Assembly (NCBI GenBank): GCA_947468785.1
Contig: CANIMS010000109.1
Span: 1-6,198, forward strand
Direction: 5' to 3'
Length of the DNA stretch: 6,198 bases
Origin: Betaproteobacteria bacterium
Lineage (GTDB): Bacteria; Pseudomonadota; Gammaproteobacteria; Burkholderiales; Burkholderiaceae
The stretch's first letter is position 1; each line of letters starts with the position of its first letter. This document shows positions 6,147-6,198 of this stretch, piece by piece. The position numbers and the translations under genes were made by a program. The notes under the pieces were generated by a model. That model did not search any database. It was not told where the DNA came from and was given only the letters and a program-made list of their open reading frames with translations.

Positions 6147-6156
6147 ATTATAGAAT
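6147..6156. promoter_or_regulatory. Overlapping divergent -10 boxes of the rhodanese operon and gpmA
   Basis: In the 22-base gap between the two divergent starts, the minus strand reads TATAAT (6147-6152), ending exactly 6 bases before the rhodanese ATG at 6140. The plus strand reads TAGAAT (6151-6156), ending exactly 6 bases before the gpmA ATG at 6163. No ribosome-binding site fits either start. A transcript starting at the usual distance from each box would begin at or within a base of the ATG. Convincing -35 hexamers are not seen. ATAGA (6150-6154) and TCTAT (6160-6164) also form a small dyad over the gpmA start. Confidence 0.45.
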
Positions 6157-6162
6157 GGCTCT

Positions 6163-6198
6163 ATGAAACAACTTGTCCTTATTCGTCATGGCGAATCT
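6163..6198 (+). CDS. gpmA: 2,3-bisphosphoglycerate-dependent phosphoglycerate mutase, N-terminal fragment
   Basis: Only 12 codons are present before the right edge, reading MKQLVLIRHGES. The RHGE motif holds the His that is phosphorylated in the histidine phosphatase/phosphoglycerate mutase superfamily, and KxLVLIRHGES is the usual opening of GpmA, the glycolytic enzyme interconverting 3- and 2-phosphoglycerate. Other superfamily members (CobC-, PhoE- or SixA-like phosphatases) start similarly. The GpmA call therefore also rests on position: a phosphoglycerate mutase gene diverges from the yibN-grxC-secB-gpsA operon in E. coli too. No Shine-Dalgarno precedes the ATG. Confidence 0.75.
   Translation, partial: MKQLVLIRHGES

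Noticed and set aside
5710..6153. 147-codon plus-strand frame opposite the rhodanese gene
   Set aside because: It is antisense to a well-supported rhodanese, has unlikely composition (Ser/Pro/Lys-rich, no motifs) and no ribosome site.
1..6198. CRISPR array, tRNA/rRNA, insertion sequence or defence system
   Set aside because: No regularly spaced repeats, no RNA gene signatures, no transposase or integrase, and nearly all sequence is occupied by intact housekeeping genes.

Overview
The window reads as ordinary chromosomal housekeeping sequence from a betaproteobacterium of the order Burkholderiales. A low-GC freshwater lineage such as Polynucleobacter fits best. This is an inference from protein character and gene order: the oxidase subunit II carries a fused cytochrome c domain, a BioC-like methyltransferase lies beside comF and trmL, and base composition looks moderate, well below that of Burkholderia or Cupriavidus. 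No mobile element, CRISPR array, RNA gene or phage gene is visible.

Left part (1-1832): the start of a cytochrome c oxidase operon read leftwards. coxB (subunit II with a C-terminal cytochrome c domain) is followed after 42 bases by ctaD (subunit I), which runs off the left edge. A promoter with a perfect TATAAT lies about 90 bases ahead of the coxB start.

Middle part (1833-3879): a leftward BioC-like methyltransferase with an eroded SAM-binding loop, and a rightward pair comF-trmL. The starts of the methyltransferase and comF are only 23 bases apart, and a near-perfect 16-base palindrome containing TATACT on both strands fills that space.

Right part (3882-6198): a tight leftward operon of a YibN-type membrane rhodanese, grxC, secB and gpsA, convergent with trmL (stop codons 2 bases apart). 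The first 12 codons of a phosphoglycerate mutase (gpmA) read away to the right. From memory, the order trmL>, <gpsA, <secB, <grxC, <yibN, phosphoglycerate mutase> matches the E. coli trmL-cysE-gpsA-secB-grxC-yibN-gpmM locus, with cysE absent and the mutase apparently of a different, unrelated family. The operon joins thiol redox (rhodanese, glutaredoxin), protein export (SecB) and phospholipid precursor synthesis (GpsA).

The main observation is regulatory. At both divergent junctions (methyltransferase/comF and rhodanese/gpmA) the intergenic gap is 22-23 bases, none of the four starts has a convincing Shine-Dalgarno, and three of the four have a -10-like hexamer ending exactly 6 bases before the ATG. 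This is the geometry expected for leaderless mRNAs. By contrast, ctaD and grxC have clear Shine-Dalgarno sequences and coxB a weaker one. I saw no undescribed multi-gene system.
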